Assembly (NCBI RefSeq): GCF_000011385.1
Contig: NC_005125.1
Location: 3,782,001-3,846,000, forward strand
Length of the DNA: 64,000 nt
From: Gloeobacter violaceus PCC 7421
Lineage (GTDB): Bacteria; Cyanobacteriota; Cyanobacteriia; Gloeobacterales; Gloeobacteraceae
Direction: 5' to 3'
Below the pieces are notes generated by a model, which saw only the letters and a list, made by a program, of their open reading frames with translations, ran no database searches and was not told where the DNA came from. Positions 18,617-27,907 of the stretch are shown here, one piece after another (position 1 is the first letter of the stretch; the number at the start of each line of letters is the position of its first letter). A program made the translations under genes and the position numbers.

Positions 18617-19030
18617 GTGCGCCACAATAGCCAGAATTTGACAATCTACGAAGGCGGTTGCCACTGCGGCGCTGTGCGCTTTCGCGTGGCGGTGGAAAAG
18701 CACGAGGCGGACGATTGCAACTGCTCCATCTGCCGCAAAAAAGGATTCCTGCACCTGATCGTGCCGAACGAGCGCTTCACGTTGATAAGCGGCACCGATG
18801 CCCTAAGCACCTACACGTTCAACACCGGCGTGGCCAAACACACCTTCTGCCGGGTCTGCGGGATCCACCCGTTCTACCGGCCCCGCTCCCACCCGGATGC
18901 CGTGGACGTCAACGTGCGCTGTCTCGACGGCGAGGTGCTCGAAAAGTTCTCGATTGTCCCATTCGACGGAGCGCACTGGGAGCAAAGCATGGAGCAGGCC
19001 CAACTCCAGGGGCGGTGGCAGAGCAATTGA
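18617..19030 (+). CDS. GFA/CENP-V family zinc protein
   Basis: About 137 residues from GTG 18617; TTG 18638 is an equally possible start just before the conserved core. Core motifs GGCHCGAVRF, CNCSICRKKG and FCRVCGIHPFYRPR give the Mss4-like two-zinc fold of glutathione-dependent formaldehyde-activating enzyme (GFA) relatives. Function in most members is unproven; formaldehyde or thiol-adduct handling is the family suggestion. The gene follows the broken DUF104 frame and ends 10 bases from a convergent membrane-protein gene. Confidence 0.88.
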   Translation: MRHNSQNLTIYEGGCHCGAVRFRVAVEKHEADDCNCSICRKKGFLHLIVPNERFTLISGTDALSTYTFNTGVAKHTFCRVCGIHPFYRPRSHPDAVDVNVRCLDGEVLEKFSIVPFDGAHWEQSMEQAQLQGRWQSN

Positions 19031-19040
19031 ACGATTGCCG

Positions 19041-19511
19041 TCAGCGGCCGACGCGGATGGCCCGCCAGAACATGCCCATCGCCCCGCCCACCACGAAGAC
19101 AATATCGAACAGCAACCGCGCGGTGTTGCCGATAAATTCACCGACAAATTGAACGGGTTCGCTCGCCTCCAGTGCTAAACCCAGCAGGGGAGGCAGGTTC
19201 TGCAGCGCGATTCCCAGAGCCCAGCCCACCGGAAAGGCGGTGAGCGAAACGGTGAGCACCAGTGCCCAACCGATGCCGTTGTCGATCATCTGCCGTGAGA
19301 ACAGACGGCTGAAAATCAGCCGGGCGAGCACCCCGCCTGCCACTCCGCACAACAGCGGCACGCCGACACCGACGAGGGTGGTGCGCAGCGGGCCGGGGGT
19401 GGCAAAAAACACCACCACCAACAGCGGGCAGATCACCAAAAGCCCGAGATCGGCGAGCACGGCGCTCCAGGCGATCTCGGGCCAGGGCAGAAGCTTGATG
19501 CGTTGCAGCAT
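19041..19511 (-). CDS. Four-helix membrane protein of unknown function
   Basis: 156 residues from ATG 19511, starting MLQRIKLLPWPEI. Four hydrophobic segments: GLLVICPLLVVVFF, GVGVPLLCGVAGGVL, WALVLTVSLTAFPVG and LLFDIVFVVGGAMG. No known family motif is seen. Its start lies 23 bases after the stop of the sucrose synthase gene on the same strand, so the two are probably co-transcribed. An extended frame reaches further upstream but would read through the sucrose synthase end. Confidence 0.75.
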   Translation of the reverse strand: MLQRIKLLPWPEIAWSAVLADLGLLVICPLLVVVFFATPGPLRTTLVGVGVPLLCGVAGGVLARLIFSRLFSRQMIDNGIGWALVLTVSLTAFPVGWALGIALQNLPPLLGLALEASEPVQFVGEFIGNTARLLFDIVFVVGGAMGMFWRAIRVGR

Positions 19512-19534
19512 GGCATCGGGTGCGAAGGTCTGCC

Positions 19535-21961
19535 TTATTCTATCGAATCGCGCTGGAAGTGCCGCTCCAGCAACTTCTGCGCCCGCGGCCTGAAGAGCAG
19601 ATAAAAGAGCATCTCGACGTAACGGAGCAGGTCCTCGCGGTTCTCCTGGGAGCCGTAGTTCCAGAAGCCGTAGATGCGTGCCAGGGTCAGCAAGCGGGTG
19701 GTGTGGATTTTCCAGGTGTAGGTGCTGTAGACCCGCTGGACGGCCCGCTCGGAGATTTGCTGCCAGTAGGCGGGATTGGCCTCGCACTTGCTCACAAATT
19801 CGAGCAGCTTCTCCGCCGTCTCCTCCAGGGCATTGGGGTTGATGAGAAACCCGTTGACGCCGTCCTGGATAATTTCGAGCGGTCCGCCGAAGCGCGTCGC
19901 AAAAGTAGGCAATCCCGAGATCATCGACTCAAGAATCGTCAGACCGAACGCCTCAAAAAGGGCCGGCTGCACGAAGATCCCCTGGCGATCGGCGATTACC
20001 CGATAGATTTCGCCCGAATCGACCTTGGCCAGGCGCACCCCCAGCCAGCGGATTTTGCCGTCGAGACCGTAGCGATCGATGATCTCGTAAAGCCGGTTGA
20101 TCTCGGCAATTTCCTCGCGGTCGGTGGAATCTTCGGCGCGCAGTTTGCCCGCCACCAGAATGAGATTGCAGCGTTCCTGCAGGGCGGGGCTGCGACCGAA
20201 GCACTCCGCCAATCCGGTCAGGTTCTTGATCCGATCGAGGCGGGCCATCGAAAAGAGCGGGCGCTTGCCGGGATCGACCAAATGGCCATAGGCCTGGTCG
20301 GGATCGTCGAGGCTGAAAAGCAGTTGTTCGAGCCTTTCGCGGTCGCCCGGGGTGCGGTCCTCGGCGCGGGTGTAGGGAAAATAGATGTTCTCGTTGACCC
20401 CTGGGGGTACCACGTTGAACTTCGGATTGAACAGATCGATCCCCGAGACGACATGGTACAAATCGGGCATCGTGAAGGTGCGGTGCGACTCGTACTGCCC
20501 GACGCTGTCGGCGGTGCCGGCGATCTCCTGGTAGGTGCTGGTGACGACGAAGTTGGCGGCGTTCATCGCGATCAGATCGGCGGTAAATTGCAGCGAGAAA
20601 TGGTACTGCTCGTCGAGTTCTTCCCACTGCAGATTCGAGTAGGCGTACTTCGCTTTTTCGAGGGCGTGGGCGATGATGCACTGGGTCACCCCGAGCCGCC
20701 GCGCCAGCAAAAAAGCGACCAGGTTGCCGTCGGAGTAATTGCCGACGATTAGATCGGGCCGTCCCCGCAGTTCGGCCATCAGTTCTTTTTCGGAGTCGAT
20801 GGCGAACGACTCAAGGTAGGGCCAGATCTCGAAGCGCGAGATCCAGTTCTGGGTCACCGCCGGATTGAACTCGCGCAGGGGCACCCGCAAAATCCAGACG
20901 TTGTCGGTGCCGTAGACTTTTTCGAGCCGCTGGTTGGAGCGGGTGCCGTCGTTGTTGGGGATGAGGCGGGTGAGGATGACTACTTTGGGGTTGGGTTCCA
21001 GACCGGCCAGGGTGTGGTCCTCGATGAGCTGCTTTTCCAGACTGCGCGCCTGGTCGAGCACGTAGACCACCTGGCCGCCGGTGTCGGGGCGGCCCAACAC
21101 GCCCTCCTGGCCGAACCAGCCGTGGGGAGAAACGAGCACCACCCGAAAAACCATCGGGATGCGCGAGATAAACGCTTCGAGCGTCTCGTGGTCGGGCGAA
21201 TCGAGCAGCGCATCCAGAATTTCGAGCGTCTCGCGCACGCGGGCGGCGGTGTTGCCCCAGCCCGGCTCGAAGCCGAGCGATTGCAGGTCGAAGCGGAAAT
21301 TGGCGTAGGGCTCTTCGGGGCGGCGGGCGCTCACAAAGGCGATGACGCGCTTGAGCTGCGCGCTCAGCTGACTCAACGTCTGGATACGCTCGTTGATGAG
21401 CAGTTGGCTGCCGTTGTGGCGGTGCAGCCGGAGAAACTGAAACAGCCGCTGCTGCCACCTGCCCGGATCTTGGAAGAGTTTGCTCGACAGGAAGCGGTTG
21501 AGAAACTGCACCCCCTTGCCGATATTTTTGGAGTCGCGGATGCTCGGCGAGAAATCATAAAACGGCTGAAAATCCAGCTCCAGCACGTCGCCGTCCTGGG
21601 GACGGAAGCGGCCCGCGGTCTGATCGCATAGATCCAGGTACTCCTGGATGCTGAGCGGTTCGACGCGCAAATCTTCGCGATTGATGCGGCAATACTCCTG
21701 CCGGGCGATTACCGGCCGCAACACCAGACAGAGACTCTCGTTCTCGAGAATAAATTCCTGGGTAAAGTAAATGAGTTGGCCGAGCAGCGATCCCGAGAAA
21801 AAACTATCTTCTTTTTGGGCCTGGGAGCAGTATTCCGAGAAGACCCGCAGAATATCGCTTCGCAACAAGTAACGCTTTTCTTGTTGGTACAGTAAGCCGA
21901 TAAACTGGCGCAGGTCTGCCTTTTCCTCGCTGTCGATGACCGTCTGGATCAGGTCGGACAT
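19535..21961 (-). CDS. susA: Sucrose synthase
   Basis: 808 residues from ATG 21961, preceded by GGAGGAG, which settles the start; the family length is about 805. It reversibly converts sucrose and a nucleoside diphosphate to NDP-glucose and fructose, mainly in the breakdown direction. The N-terminal ~270 residues are the regulatory domains. The GT4 catalytic part includes SPHGWFGQ, RPDTGGQVVYVLDQ and the acceptor/donor E-x7-E motif (EAFGLTILE) near residue 670. It feeds polysaccharide or compatible-solute metabolism. Confidence 0.96.
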   Translation of the reverse strand: MSDLIQTVIDSEEKADLRQFIGLLYQQEKRYLLRSDILRVFSEYCSQAQKEDSFFSGSLLGQLIYFTQEFILENESLCLVLRPVIARQEYCRINREDLRVEPLSIQEYLDLCDQTAGRFRPQDGDVLELDFQPFYDFSPSIRDSKNIGKGVQFLNRFLSSKLFQDPGRWQQRLFQFLRLHRHNGSQLLINERIQTLSQLSAQLKRVIAFVSARRPEEPYANFRFDLQSLGFEPGWGNTAARVRETLEILDALLDSPDHETLEAFISRIPMVFRVVLVSPHGWFGQEGVLGRPDTGGQVVYVLDQARSLEKQLIEDHTLAGLEPNPKVVILTRLIPNNDGTRSNQRLEKVYGTDNVWILRVPLREFNPAVTQNWISRFEIWPYLESFAIDSEKELMAELRGRPDLIVGNYSDGNLVAFLLARRLGVTQCIIAHALEKAKYAYSNLQWEELDEQYHFSLQFTADLIAMNAANFVVTSTYQEIAGTADSVGQYESHRTFTMPDLYHVVSGIDLFNPKFNVVPPGVNENIYFPYTRAEDRTPGDRERLEQLLFSLDDPDQAYGHLVDPGKRPLFSMARLDRIKNLTGLAECFGRSPALQERCNLILVAGKLRAEDSTDREEIAEINRLYEIIDRYGLDGKIRWLGVRLAKVDSGEIYRVIADRQGIFVQPALFEAFGLTILESMISGLPTFATRFGGPLEIIQDGVNGFLINPNALEETAEKLLEFVSKCEANPAYWQQISERAVQRVYSTYTWKIHTTRLLTLARIYGFWNYGSQENREDLLRYVEMLFYLLFRPRAQKLLERHFQRDSIE

Positions 21962-22061
21962 ACAATCTCCTCCCGTTGTCTCGTGTACCGATGTTAAGCC
22001 AGCGACGGCAGAAGATGCTTTACGCTGGATCGATATCAGCCCTACGGAATACTTCCCCAGT

Positions 22062-22949
22062 ATGCTCACCAGACGCCAACTCCTGCTCGGGGGCTTCGCG
22101 GCCGTGGGCGGCGGCGCCGTCGTCCTGCCCGCCTGGGCGCTGCACGAGGCCGATTCGTTGCAGTTTGAGCGGGTGCCGGTCCAGGTGCGCGGCCTCGACC
22201 GGCCGCTGAAAGTGGCGCAGTTGAGCGATATCCACTGGGATCACGCCAATGTGCCCTGGCGTTCGATCGAGCGGGCGGTGGAGATGGTCAACGCCCTCGA
22301 CGTCGATCTGGTGGCCCTCACGGGCGACTTTGTCACCCACCATCCGCAGCCCATCCACGAACTGGCCCCAGTCCTGGGCGCTCTGCGCTCCCGCCACGGC
22401 AGCTTCGCGGTACTGGGCAACCACGACAACGTCCGCTACGACTCACGCCGCAAGATCAAAAAAGCCCTGGAGCGTTCCGGGATCGCGGTGCTCGAAAATC
22501 GCTGGACCCGGGTAGGCGAACTGGCAGTAGGCGGCACGGGCGATCTCTGGTTCGGCCCTTACGACCCCGCGCGCGTACTCACCCCATTGCGGGGCCGCAC
22601 CCCGACACTGTTGCTCTCCCATAACCCCGACACCTTCTGGCGGCTGGGGGACTTTCGTATCGACCTGCAACTGTCCGGCCACACCCACGGCGGGCAGGTG
22701 CGGTTGCCGGGCCTCGGTCCGGTGCTCGCCTTGAACAATCGTCTGAGCCGAAAGGTGAAAGACTACTTGCCGGAACTGGCCGCCGCCTGGCCTTACAAAG
22801 GCTGGGTGATCAAATCGAACGCCTGGGCGGGGCTGTATCAACAGGCCGACAACCAGCTTTATGTGTCGCGGGGAATGGGCCGCTTCAAGCGTCTCAGCAT
22901 CGGCTGTCCGCCGGAGGTGACGCTCATCGAGCTGTCGCCTGCGGCCTGA
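22062..22949 (+). CDS. Exported metallophosphoesterase (YkuE-like)
   Basis: 295 residues. The N-terminus MLTRRQLLLGGFAAVGGG resembles a twin-arginine (Tat) signal. The calcineurin-like metal sites are all visible: LSDIHWDH, LTGDFVTHH, LGNHDN, LLSHNPD and SGHTHGGQ. The closest named group is the YkuE/YaeI phosphodiesterases, which act on phosphoester lipids in the envelope. Divergent from sucrose synthase with a ~100-bp shared promoter region. Confidence 0.92.
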   Translation: MLTRRQLLLGGFAAVGGGAVVLPAWALHEADSLQFERVPVQVRGLDRPLKVAQLSDIHWDHANVPWRSIERAVEMVNALDVDLVALTGDFVTHHPQPIHELAPVLGALRSRHGSFAVLGNHDNVRYDSRRKIKKALERSGIAVLENRWTRVGELAVGGTGDLWFGPYDPARVLTPLRGRTPTLLLSHNPDTFWRLGDFRIDLQLSGHTHGGQVRLPGLGPVLALNNRLSRKVKDYLPELAAAWPYKGWVIKSNAWAGLYQQADNQLYVSRGMGRFKRLSIGCPPEVTLIELSPAA

Positions 22950-23008
22950 ACGCCGGTGGTGTCCGAAAACGGCCAGACATCGTCTTTTTGGTCGATTAGG
23001 CTTGGCAT

Positions 23009-24616
23009 ATGGATATCGACCACCTGGCCTGCTACCGGGCCGTTCTGGCGCGGGATGAGCGCTTCGACGGCCGCTTCTATACGGCGGTGAAGACGACCGG
23101 CATCTACTGCCGACCCGTCTGCCCGACGCCGCCTCCCAAGGCGCACAACTGTATGTTCTTCGCGAGCGCGGCGGCTGCACAGGCGGCCGGATTTCGGCCC
23201 TGTATCCGCTGTCGGCCGGAACTTGCCCCAGGCCATGCAGGCTGGAGCGGCACGCACGAAACCCTGCGCCGAGCAATTTCGCTGATGGCCGAGGGAGCCC
23301 CCGAAACCGAAAACCTCCCGGACATCGCCGCTGCCGTCGGTGTCGGCGAGCGACAACTGCGGCGCATTTTTCGCGAGCAAACGGGCGCCTCGGCGATCGA
23401 GTTTAAGACCGTACACCGCATCCTCTTTGCAAAAGCCCTGATCGTCGATACAGATCTGGCCATGGCGGAGATCGCTTTCGCTTCCGGTTTCGGCAGCATC
23501 CGTCGATTCAATGCGGCTTTCCAGCAAATGTATGGTCGTCCGCCCCACACCCTGCGCAAGCAAGGATGCATTGCCGGTGGCTGCGGCATTGTCCTGCGCC
23601 TGGGTTATCGCAAGCCGTTCAACTGGTCGGCGTTTCTCGCTTTTCTGGCCCCCAGGGCGATCCGCGGGGTCGAAGCGGTAACCGGTGAAACCTATCGGCG
23701 CAGCCTGCGGGCGGCGGACGGTGCGGCCCTCGTGACCGTTACCGATGATCCGCAGGCCGGGGTGCTGGTTGCGCGTGTACAGAGCGACCGGGTCGCAGCA
23801 CTTTCGGCCGTTGCCGCCCGACTGCGGCGCTTTTTCGACCTCGACGCCGATCCGGCCGCAATCGCGGCTGTCCTGGGTGCCGACCCACTTCTCGCTCCGT
23901 TGCTCGAAACCGTGCCAGGCCGACGGATACCGGGGACCATGGACAGCTTCGAGCTGGCGGTACGCGCCATCGTCGGGCAACAGGTGAGCGTCACGGGCGC
24001 CCGCACCATTGTGGGCCGTATCGCCGAGCGCTGGGGTGAGCCGCTCGACCTGCACCTGGGCGCGTTGCCGCCGGATGGGCCATTGCTGTTGTTTCCACAG
24101 GTGCAAGCCCTGGTGAACGCTCCTTTGGAAGATGTCGGCGTCATGCCCGCCCGCGCCCGGGCGATCCGTGCACTTGCAGCGGCGCTGGTAGAAGATCCAG
24201 AACTGTTAAATCCGGCGCCTCCCCCGGCACGGACGGTCGCAAGGCTCCTGCAACTGCCGGGCATCGGACCCTGGACGGCTCAGTACGTGGCCATCAGGGC
24301 CTTGGGAGATCCCGACGCCTTTCCGGCAGGCGACCTTGGCCTGCTCAAAGCCACCTCGTCAGGCAGGCCACACCTCACCCCGCGCGCGCTGGAACTGCGC
24401 TCCCAGGCTTGGCGGCCGTGGCGGGCCTACGCCGCAATCCACCTCTGGGCATCCCAAGCGGCCACAACCGACAAGCACGAAGGGGAAGGAGAAGGGTCAT
24501 GTCACAGACGCAATCCATCGACAGCACTCTACAAGTCGGGAACATCCCAACACCGCTCGGAACCTTACGGTGTAAGGTCAACAGCGACGGTGCCCTCGTT
24601 CACCTCGACTTCATAG
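23009..24616 (+). CDS. Ada-AlkA fusion: methyl-sensing regulator and 3-methyladenine glycosylase
   Basis: 535 residues. Residues 1-80 are the Ada N-terminal zinc domain; Cys34, Cys38, Cys65 and Cys68 hold zinc and one takes methyl groups from phosphotriesters. Residues 85-190 are an AraC-type helix-turn-helix. From about 200 comes an AlkA glycosylase with the HhH motif LPGIGPWTAQYVAIRA and an aspartate in FPAGDLGLLK. The AlkA homology ends near HLWASQA; about 50 further residues are non-homologous and overlap ogt by 118 bases in another frame, so the original stop was probably lost. Likely activates itself and ogt after alkylation. Confidence 0.92.
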   Translation: MDIDHLACYRAVLARDERFDGRFYTAVKTTGIYCRPVCPTPPPKAHNCMFFASAAAAQAAGFRPCIRCRPELAPGHAGWSGTHETLRRAISLMAEGAPETENLPDIAAAVGVGERQLRRIFREQTGASAIEFKTVHRILFAKALIVDTDLAMAEIAFASGFGSIRRFNAAFQQMYGRPPHTLRKQGCIAGGCGIVLRLGYRKPFNWSAFLAFLAPRAIRGVEAVTGETYRRSLRAADGAALVTVTDDPQAGVLVARVQSDRVAALSAVAARLRRFFDLDADPAAIAAVLGADPLLAPLLETVPGRRIPGTMDSFELAVRAIVGQQVSVTGARTIVGRIAERWGEPLDLHLGALPPDGPLLLFPQVQALVNAPLEDVGVMPARARAIRALAAALVEDPELLNPAPPPARTVARLLQLPGIGPWTAQYVAIRALGDPDAFPAGDLGLLKATSSGRPHLTPRALELRSQAWRPWRAYAAIHLWASQAATTDKHEGEGEGSCHRRNPSTALYKSGTSQHRSEPYGVRSTATVPSFTSTS

Positions 24617-25041
24617 AAAAGAACGAACTGCAGGGTGTCCCGCGCCCGCTGGAGCGATACGAAACCGTGACCTTGCAACCTGAGGCGGTGGCAGCAGTCG
24701 CCTCACAGCTTCAAGCGTATTTTGCAGGGGAGCGCCGAAGCTTCGATTTGGCCCTGGCGCCGGTCGGCAATGCCTTCCAGCAAACCGTCTGGAGGCAACT
24801 GTGCCGGATTCCCTACGGGGTCACGATCACCTACGGCGAACTCGCCGGCCGCATCGGCAATCCGAGCGCGGCCCGGGCGGTCGGCCGGGCCAACGCCCTC
24901 AATCCGATTGCGATCGTTGTACCCTGCCACCGGGTGATCGGTTCGGACGGCAGCCTGACGGGCTACGCGGGCGGCCTGGCGCGCAAGGCCGCCCTGCTGG
25001 CGCTCGAAGGGACAACGCTCAACCTGGGGTGGTCCCCCTGA
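24499..25041 (+). CDS. ogt: Methylated-DNA--protein-cysteine methyltransferase
   Basis: 180 residues from ATG 24499, preceded by the purine-rich AAGGGGAAGGAGAAGGG. The suicide acceptor is Cys143 in VVPCHRVIG. The helix-turn-helix region RIPYGVTITYGELAGRIG and the AVGRANALNP arginine finger are present. It removes O6-alkyl groups from guanine. The gene overlaps the tail of the Ada-AlkA fusion. Together the pair reproduces the Ada response, with the O6 domain on a separate protein. Confidence 0.95.
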   Translation: MSQTQSIDSTLQVGNIPTPLGTLRCKVNSDGALVHLDFIEKNELQGVPRPLERYETVTLQPEAVAAVASQLQAYFAGERRSFDLALAPVGNAFQQTVWRQLCRIPYGVTITYGELAGRIGNPSAARAVGRANALNPIAIVVPCHRVIGSDGSLTGYAGGLARKAALLALEGTTLNLGWSP

Positions 25042-25045
25042 CGCG

Positions 25046-26017
25046 TCACTGTTTGCTCGCCTGGCTCGCTTCGAATTGTTCGTAGGCTTCGACGATGCGC
25101 TGCACGAGCGGGTGGCGCACGACATCTTCGCGGCCGAACTCGCAAAAGGCGATCCCCCGCACCCCGGAGAGGATCCGGCGGGCGAGGGCGAGCCCCGAGC
25201 GGCTGCCCGCGGGCAGATCCGTCTGGGTCGGATCGCCGGTGACGACCATCTTCGAGGCGTTGCCCAACCGGGTGAGCATCATCTTCATCTGCTCGGCGGT
25301 GGTGTTCTGGGCTTCATCGAGAATCACAAAGGCATTACTAAGTGTCCGGCCGCGCATGTAGGCGAGGGGAGCCACCTCGATGGTGCCTTTTTCCATCAGC
25401 TGCATCAGCCGCTCGGGTTCCATAAAGTCGTAGAGCGCGTCGTAGAGGGGACGCAGATAGGGACTGACTTTGGCCTGCAGATCCCCCGGCAAAAACCCCA
25501 GCCGCTCGCCCGCTTCGACTGCCGGGCGGGTGAGGATGATGCGTTCGACGCGCCGTTCCTGCAGGGCGAGCACCGCCTGCACCGCCGCCAGATAGGTCTT
25601 GCCGGTGCCCGCCGGACCGATACCGAAGGTGAGATCGTGCCTGACGATGGCCTGCACGTAGTGCCACTGGCCGAAGGTGCGGGTATAGAGAGGTTCGCCG
25701 CGACGGTTGACGGCCACCACGGTGCGCTGCAGACGCTGGAGTTCCTCGGTGCGACCGGTGCTCACCGCCCGCTCGGCACTGGAAAGATCGATATTGCCGA
25801 TGCGCCTGCCGCGCTGCCAGAGATTTTCGAGGTTATAAATGATCTGCTGCGAGCGTTGGATCTGCTCGTCTGTCCCGGCAATGACCAGATCCTGACCGCG
25901 CAGGACCAGTTGGGCTCCCGTTTTTGCTTCCAGTAGACGCAAGTTTTCTTCGGCGGGACCGACCAGGTTGAGCGTACTTGGAATGTCGGGCAGGTGGATG
26001 GTCAGGCTGTCGGGCAT
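25046..26017 (-). CDS. phoH: PhoH-family ATPase
   Basis: 323 residues from ATG 26017 (MPDSLTIHLPD). N-terminal KH-like portion, then a PhoH helicase-type ATPase: Walker A GPAGTGKT, RPAVEAGERLGFLPGD, Walker B VILDEAQN and GDPTQTDLP. PhoH proteins act in RNA metabolism; many bacteria pair them with YbeY. Here the upstream neighbour on the same strand is rnhA, 26 bases away, so an RNA-processing operon is plausible. It is convergent with ogt, with only four bases between the stops. Confidence 0.93.
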   Translation of the reverse strand: MPDSLTIHLPDIPSTLNLVGPAEENLRLLEAKTGAQLVLRGQDLVIAGTDEQIQRSQQIIYNLENLWQRGRRIGNIDLSSAERAVSTGRTEELQRLQRTVVAVNRRGEPLYTRTFGQWHYVQAIVRHDLTFGIGPAGTGKTYLAAVQAVLALQERRVERIILTRPAVEAGERLGFLPGDLQAKVSPYLRPLYDALYDFMEPERLMQLMEKGTIEVAPLAYMRGRTLSNAFVILDEAQNTTAEQMKMMLTRLGNASKMVVTGDPTQTDLPAGSRSGLALARRILSGVRGIAFCEFGREDVVRHPLVQRIVEAYEQFEASQASKQ

Positions 26018-26043
26018 GCAAAATTTCCGGGATGCCGCAGATC

Positions 26044-26685
26044 TTAACCTTCCAGCTGCACAAGCGACTCGGGAGGCAGTCCCCAGGCAGAAATCGTGTC
26101 CAATTCCTCCGCCCGGTTGCGGCATTTTTTGTATCGCGCCCCGGATACGCCCTGCACCAGCGCCTGGCAGGCGCTCCAGCCGGTCGAGCGGCTGAGGTGC
26201 CCGTCCACCAGACTCAGATAGGTCGTTCCATTGGTGGGCACAGTCCGGGCGCCAACGGCCGGAGCACCGCCGCGGGCTGCCGTCTGGGCGAGCGTGTTGG
26301 CCCGCTCATTCTCGGGGTGGCCGGTGTGGCCGCGCACATGCTCCCAGAGCACGCGCCCCCCTACCGCCCGCTCCAGCGCTTCCCACAGATCCCGGTTCTC
26401 GACGGGTTTGCCGGTGGAAGTGATCCAGCCGCGCCGCTTCCAGCCGGGCAGCCACTCGCTCATCCCTTTGATCACGTACTGGCTGTCGGTGAGCACTTTC
26501 ACCTTGGCGTCCGCGGGTACGCGCGTCAAACCTTCGATGACGGCGCGCATCTCCATGCGGTTATTGGTGGTGTGCGGCTCGAAACCGAACACTTCTTCGT
26601 AGGTGCCCTCCCCCACGACCAGGGCCGCCCATCCCCCCGGACCGGGATTGCCGCTGCAGGCCCCGTCGGTCGCTATCCGAAACAT
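26044..26685 (-). CDS. rnhA: Ribonuclease HI with Asn at the fourth catalytic position
   Basis: 213 residues. RNase H core 1-140: Asp7 (TDGACSGNPGPGG), Glu45 (NNRMEMRAV), Asp67 (LTDSQYVIKG) and His120 (VRGHTGHPENER) are conserved. The position of E. coli Asp134 is Asn130 (ERANTLA in place of ERCDELA). In E. coli this Asp134Asn change is known to keep considerable activity. Residues ~150-213 form an additional C-terminal module (YLSLVDGHLSRSTGW...SGARYKK) that resembles the substrate-gripping viroplasmin-like domain. It removes RNA from RNA/DNA hybrids. Upstream of phoH, same strand. Confidence 0.93.
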   Translation of the reverse strand: MFRIATDGACSGNPGPGGWAALVVGEGTYEEVFGFEPHTTNNRMEMRAVIEGLTRVPADAKVKVLTDSQYVIKGMSEWLPGWKRRGWITSTGKPVENRDLWEALERAVGGRVLWEHVRGHTGHPENERANTLAQTAARGGAPAVGARTVPTNGTTYLSLVDGHLSRSTGWSACQALVQGVSGARYKKCRNRAEELDTISAWGLPPESLVQLEG

Positions 26686-26789
26686 CCGTACTTTCCACTG
26701 ACAAACATTTCACACCATACCGGATCGGGCCGGTTGACGGTGGGACGGCCAGGGCGCACAGTAGAATCTGATCAAATCTGGATAAGCTC

Positions 26790-27587
26790 ATGAAGCGCCG
26801 GGTGCAGGGATGGGCAGCGGCCATCCTGGTCAGTTCAATCGTCTGGAGTGGTGAGGTCCTAGCACTCACCCAGGCGCAGATTATCGAAAAGCTTAAGCCG
26901 GTAGTGCTCTTTACCGTCGCCACCGCCGACGGCAAACCGCTGTTGTCGCTGCCGCCGGACGGCTCCAAAGGGCCGCTGGTGGCCGGGGTCTATTTCTCCC
27001 CTCAGGACGCCGAGGCGTTCGTCGCCGCGTTCAAGAAAAAAGACGCCGCCCGCGGCGGCCAGTTGCGCGTGCAGCCGGTTTCGCTTGGCAACCTCTACCG
27101 GCTGCGCCTCGAAAGCCGCGGCACCGAGGAGGAAGTCACCCTCGCCTTCTTCGCAAACCGCACCGAAGTCGAGTGGGCACTGTCGCTATTGCAAGCCGCC
27201 GGGCGCAAACCCGAAGATTTGCAGGGGGCACCGCTGTTTGCCGCCACGGTCAATGCCGGCAAGAAACAGTACCTGACCCTCCAGCAGAACAACCGCACCG
27301 TCGTGCCGGTGTACTTCACCAAGCAGGAGATGACGGCCTTTATCGACCGCTACCGCCGCCAGCAAGCCAATGCAAACGTACCCGTAACCGTGGAAGTGCT
27401 CGATCTCGAAGGAATTCTAGAAGCATTGCAAGAACCCACCGATTCCCAGACCAAAAAGGTGATGCTCGTCACTCCCAAAGCTGCCCTCGACTACGCCCGC
27501 ACCCAATCCGGCAGCCCAATTCCAACAGTGCAACCGCCCAAGTCCCCTCCCGCCGAGGGTCTTGCCCCGACCCCGGACCCGCACTAG
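26790..27587 (+). CDS. Tic22-like periplasmic protein
   Basis: 265 residues with a signal peptide (to about residue 26, VLA-LTQAQ). The Tic22 pattern is seen as two similar halves: PLVAGVYFSPQDAEAFV and VVPVYFTKQEMTAFIDRY, joined by PLFAATV. Cyanobacterial Tic22 is a periplasmic protein that helps outer-membrane biogenesis. The tail after residue 240 is Pro-rich. A single gene, divergent from rnhA. Confidence 0.85.
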   Translation: MKRRVQGWAAAILVSSIVWSGEVLALTQAQIIEKLKPVVLFTVATADGKPLLSLPPDGSKGPLVAGVYFSPQDAEAFVAAFKKKDAARGGQLRVQPVSLGNLYRLRLESRGTEEEVTLAFFANRTEVEWALSLLQAAGRKPEDLQGAPLFAATVNAGKKQYLTLQQNNRTVVPVYFTKQEMTAFIDRYRRQQANANVPVTVEVLDLEGILEALQEPTDSQTKKVMLVTPKAALDYARTQSGSPIPTVQPPKSPPAEGLAPTPDPH

Positions 27588-27907
27588 CACTCAAGCTTGT
27601 TCTTTTGTTCAACAGATATGCCAGGAGTCCCGCGCTGTACCTGAAAGGTCAACGCCGGGAGGAATGGCATCTACAGCACGCTTCACCATCTCCTGCACAA
27701 CTGGTGTGCAATGGTACACATGAACAGCGTCACGACCGTATCGTGCAAGTTGAAAGTGCTGCCCGAGCAGGCATCCAACCGACCGCCCCTCTTGCCGGGG
27801 AGCGGCCGCCGAGCGTCGGTGCGGAGATGAGTGTGAAGACACTGCGGCGTGAGCGGGTGTCCTGCTACACAGCACCACACCCGGGTACCGTTGTCGTAGT
27901 GCAGCTT
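27588..27907. other. Intergenic stretch between convergent genes, no recognised feature
   Basis: 320 bases between the Tic22-like gene and the convergent immunity-like gene. Short reading frames on both strands show no similarity I recognise. No clear hairpin with a T-run is visible. It may be eroded sequence from the toxin locus next door. Confidence 0.4.
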
